From assembly GCA_003956705.1 (NCBI GenBank), contig QZCP01000037.1:50393-114392 (forward strand): a DNA stretch of 64,000 bases, in the 5' to 3' direction. The DNA is from Brevipalpus yothersi (lineage: Eukaryota; Arthropoda; Arachnida; Trombidiformes; Tenuipalpidae). Positions within the stretch are counted from its first letter, which is position 1. Each line of letters starts with the position of its first letter. The notes under the pieces are model-generated. The model was given only the letters and a program-made list of their open reading frames with translations, was not told the origin of the DNA and did no database searches. This document shows, in pieces, positions 61,220 to 64,000 of this stretch. A program made the position numbers and the translations under genes.

Positions 61220-63923
61220 TTATTGGCAATATATTTGTGCATAAGTTTAGAGATGGCAATTAATACTGACAAGATGAGGAGAAAGTTTTAGTTTATCCTC
61301 TTCTTTTTTTTGACTCACAAAAATGTTCACTTTGAAGAGTCAAAAGTGAACATATCCACTTGAAACATTTCCAATTATTGGTCAAAAATAGACAATTGAT
61401 GATGATATTACACACAAGATCTATTAACAAAGTTCGATGTTCATCAACGAAATTAAGCCGATAGCAATTTACATAACACTTGTCAAAGTTAATTTCGAAA
61501 CTTTTGATGACGAAAGATAAAAAGGATGACAATTAATCCCCGGCAGTATATATATATTAATCGGAATTTGATGATCAAAGTTCCAGATGATCACTTAATT
61601 ATCGAATTTCACACCATGCAACAAACACATGGGATATTGACAAAATATAGCGGTAAAAACGAAAAGTTCCGAAAAGTGTGAGTATGCGAAAGTTCACCAG
61701 TCAAAGTTCTGACTTGGACTGAAAACTGGAATCTTTTCACTTCTTCACAAGAACTTTTTTCTCTCTCTCTTCTCTCTCTCTTTTCCACTCACTTTTCCGA
61801 GACGCCTCAGTTCGATCATGTGTATGGAGCGACATCTACATCTCTATTATAGTTTGAAAAGTTCTGAACGTTCTTGATTGACAGAACGATACTCATCATG
61901 AGATGATACCATACGTTGAATAATAATCTGTGTCATGAAATACTCTCTGTATATTGACTTCCAATTTTTGGTATTTCACACTAATTTACTGAATTGTCGA
62001 AGATTTTCTTCCTTCTCTTGCGTTTCTCTCTCTCTCTCTCTCTCTCTCTTGCCCTTCTCTTACTCTTTATCTTTGGTTTGTTTCGGAGTAAGTGAAAAAG
62101 CGATGCTTAACAAGTGGCTGATTAAAGGAGAAAAATATGATATGATGGACGGCTTGGGTGTAAGTTGATCTGCAAATCGATTTAATGCCGGATGGAAGTT
62201 GGAATGAGAAGAGGGAGAGTGCTAATTGCTCTTGAATTTTCAATTAGAGATAAAAGAGGTGTTGGTGAGTGAGATGATGGTGAAGAAGAAGAAGAGGAAG
62301 AAAAAAGAGAGCAGAAAAACGGAATGAATGTTAAAATGAAAATTGAGATGGATCAACAGAGAAAGAGAATATTCTTGGAATATGAGATTCCTTTGGATCG
62401 TTAAAAGTGCATTTGTAAGTTTCAATCACACACATCCACCAGCCTTCGTCAAGAACGTTTGGATTCGTTCGGAATGCACTAATCACTGTACATTGATATA
62501 TATACTCGTGATATGAGCGTAGATCATCATCACTCATGTTGGAACGATTATGATCAATGCAAGATCAGCTGATCAACGATTATTCTCTCCCTCTCAAACC
62601 TTTCGAAATCATACAATTACTATACTTCCAATCATACAGCCGAAGGAATTGATCCGAAATCAATTTCCTATCAGTATACGATTGACCATCAGGAAAGAGA
62701 AAAAAATTTCCTGTATGTGTTCATGAACTATTTCTCTAATCAGAAGAGTACTTCTACATGATACACATGATAGGTTTTATCACTAATAAATGAATGAAAG
62801 TGTGCACAGAAATGAATAGATTAACCGATTGATTGAAGAAAAGTGAGTAGAAACAATTGGATGTAAGAAAAATATACAGAGCCTCATGATCTGTGAGGAA
62901 GCTATTAGTTTTCCTCTCTCTTAGATCATCATGATCACCATCACATGATATTCTGGCTAATTTTTGGGCACCGATAATCATATCATGATCATTGGCGATG
63001 AAATGGCCTTCCGAGGTATCCATCATCATTCCAACCGGAGCTTGTGATGATGGATAAACACAAAACCTAACAACAAAAACAAATTCTCTACTTCAATATA
63101 CGTACTTGAAAGGAGAATAAGAATTTTGATGATTTTTTCGTGATACATCCGAACTTGATGCTCGAGTTTGCATTTAATCAAAGCGTATTTTAATGATATC
63201 TGGAGGAATCGGTTTCGGCAATGAATGGGAAAATGAAAAGTATCCATTCAAATGAATCCATGCTGTATTCCATGAGCTATCTTCCAGTGTGAATCGATCT
63301 TGCTTTCAATATCAACTTACTGCCACTAAATTGTCATGATTTTGCTTTCCACCTCACAATACCAATGCTTCATTTTTGCCATTCCTTCTGCACTTGCTAA
63401 TGGTGTAAGATTCGAGGAGGAACATTTTTCGAATTTCGATCGATTTCAATTGATGGACATGAATGGATCTCCTCAGAAATTGGCCACTACAACCATCCCG
63501 CCAGGATATCTGACCAATGTCCACCAAAGACAGTCATGAGTATACTCTCTTCTCCGTTCTTATGTGGAAGTGGAAAACTGGCCAATTTTGCCACAATAAT
63601 AACAATTACCACCATTCGAATTGAACATCGATGGTCACGATTCAAGGGCAATTTCAAATCAGTTTGAGCATTGCCTTTCTTGGCATAGCCGGGAATGAAT
63701 GAGAATATGTATATGCTTAAATGAATCGGCTACCACTTGGACTACTACTACTTGGACTTGCAAATTGACTGACCGATCAAGTAGTAACAACAAATCGATA
63801 GTTTTCTCAAAGGTTCACTTGTGTTCGTGTGTGCTTGATAGTGGCCTAGTTTGTTGAGTAAAGGATAAATACGTGCTGCTGTGCGAATAGTGTTTTGATT
63901 ATTATTATTCAACTTTAACTTCT

Positions 63924-63927
<4 letters not shown>
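61220..63927. other. 5' flank / 5' UTR region upstream of exon 1
   Basis: Should contain the 5' UTR and promoter of the minus-strand gene. A pyrimidine-rich CT block lies at about 61757-61792 and a CT array at about 62028-62049. Short ORFs (for example 63336-63539 on the plus strand) show no family features. I see no other gene. Confidence 0.4.
61547..61557 (-). promoter_or_regulatory. Possible TATA-like element upstream of exon 1
   Basis: An alternating TA run (TATATATATAT), 328 bp upstream of the ATG on the minus strand and followed by a GC-richer CTGCCGGGG. The position would suit a TATA box with a transcription start near 61520. TA runs are common in this AT-rich window, so this is only a candidate. 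Confidence 0.15.

Positions 63928-64000
<73 letters not shown>
63928..64000. repeat. (AG)n microsatellite running off the window end
   Basis: At least 73 bp, truncated by the window edge, so its length is unknown. Confidence 0.95.

Overview
This is a 64 kb piece of a eukaryotic genome, almost certainly an invertebrate animal and probably an arthropod (a chelicerate such as a mite is possible, but this is a weak guess). It is AT-rich, has almost no coding sequence, carries canonical GT..AG introns, and is crowded with GA/CT dinucleotide arrays. Two assembly gaps (16532-17072 and 50431-50814) both lie inside such arrays.

The host gene that can be supported lies on the minus strand. Three exons join in phase: exon 1 at 60787-61219 (start codon, Ser-rich polar N-terminus, hydrophobic signal or anchor), exon 2 at 8532-8666 and exon 3 at 1502-1623. 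Exons 2 and 3 together encode one complete immunoglobulin domain. Its features (VQWAKDG, an IPGYPR-type motif, DDGMYQC) fit the first Ig domain of the nephrin / Sticks-and-stones / Hibris family of cell-adhesion receptors. Intron 1 would be 52,120 bp and intron 2 is 6,908 bp. The rest of the gene lies beyond base 1. Most of the window is therefore the giant first intron.

Two retroelement remnants sit inside that intron. (a) At 43964-47461, on the same strand as the host gene, is a Ty3/gypsy-type LTR element with a 4-bp target duplication (AATA), a 580-bp 3' LTR containing 109-bp tandem repeats, and an uninterrupted 925-codon pol ORF (RT, RNase H, integrase). Its 5' LTR is cut down to 77 bp and fused directly to pol, so the rest of the 5' LTR, the primer-binding site, gag and protease are missing. 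The usual RT catalytic dyad YxDD reads YIDE. (b) At about 53612-54328, on the plus strand, is a microsatellite-free block with a TATA box and an AATAAA signal. It looks like a solo LTR and holds a chain of at least eleven short hairpins, most of them with the same geometry.

The remainder (1-1501; the introns between the named items; 61220-63927 upstream of exon 1) holds microsatellites and non-coding sequence in which I recognise no further gene. I saw no convincing tRNA, rRNA or CRISPR. Two diffuse signals stand out: the octamer GGATGCTG/CAGCATCC, found about 22 times by eye, and a small set of TTTGG..CCAAA palindromes.
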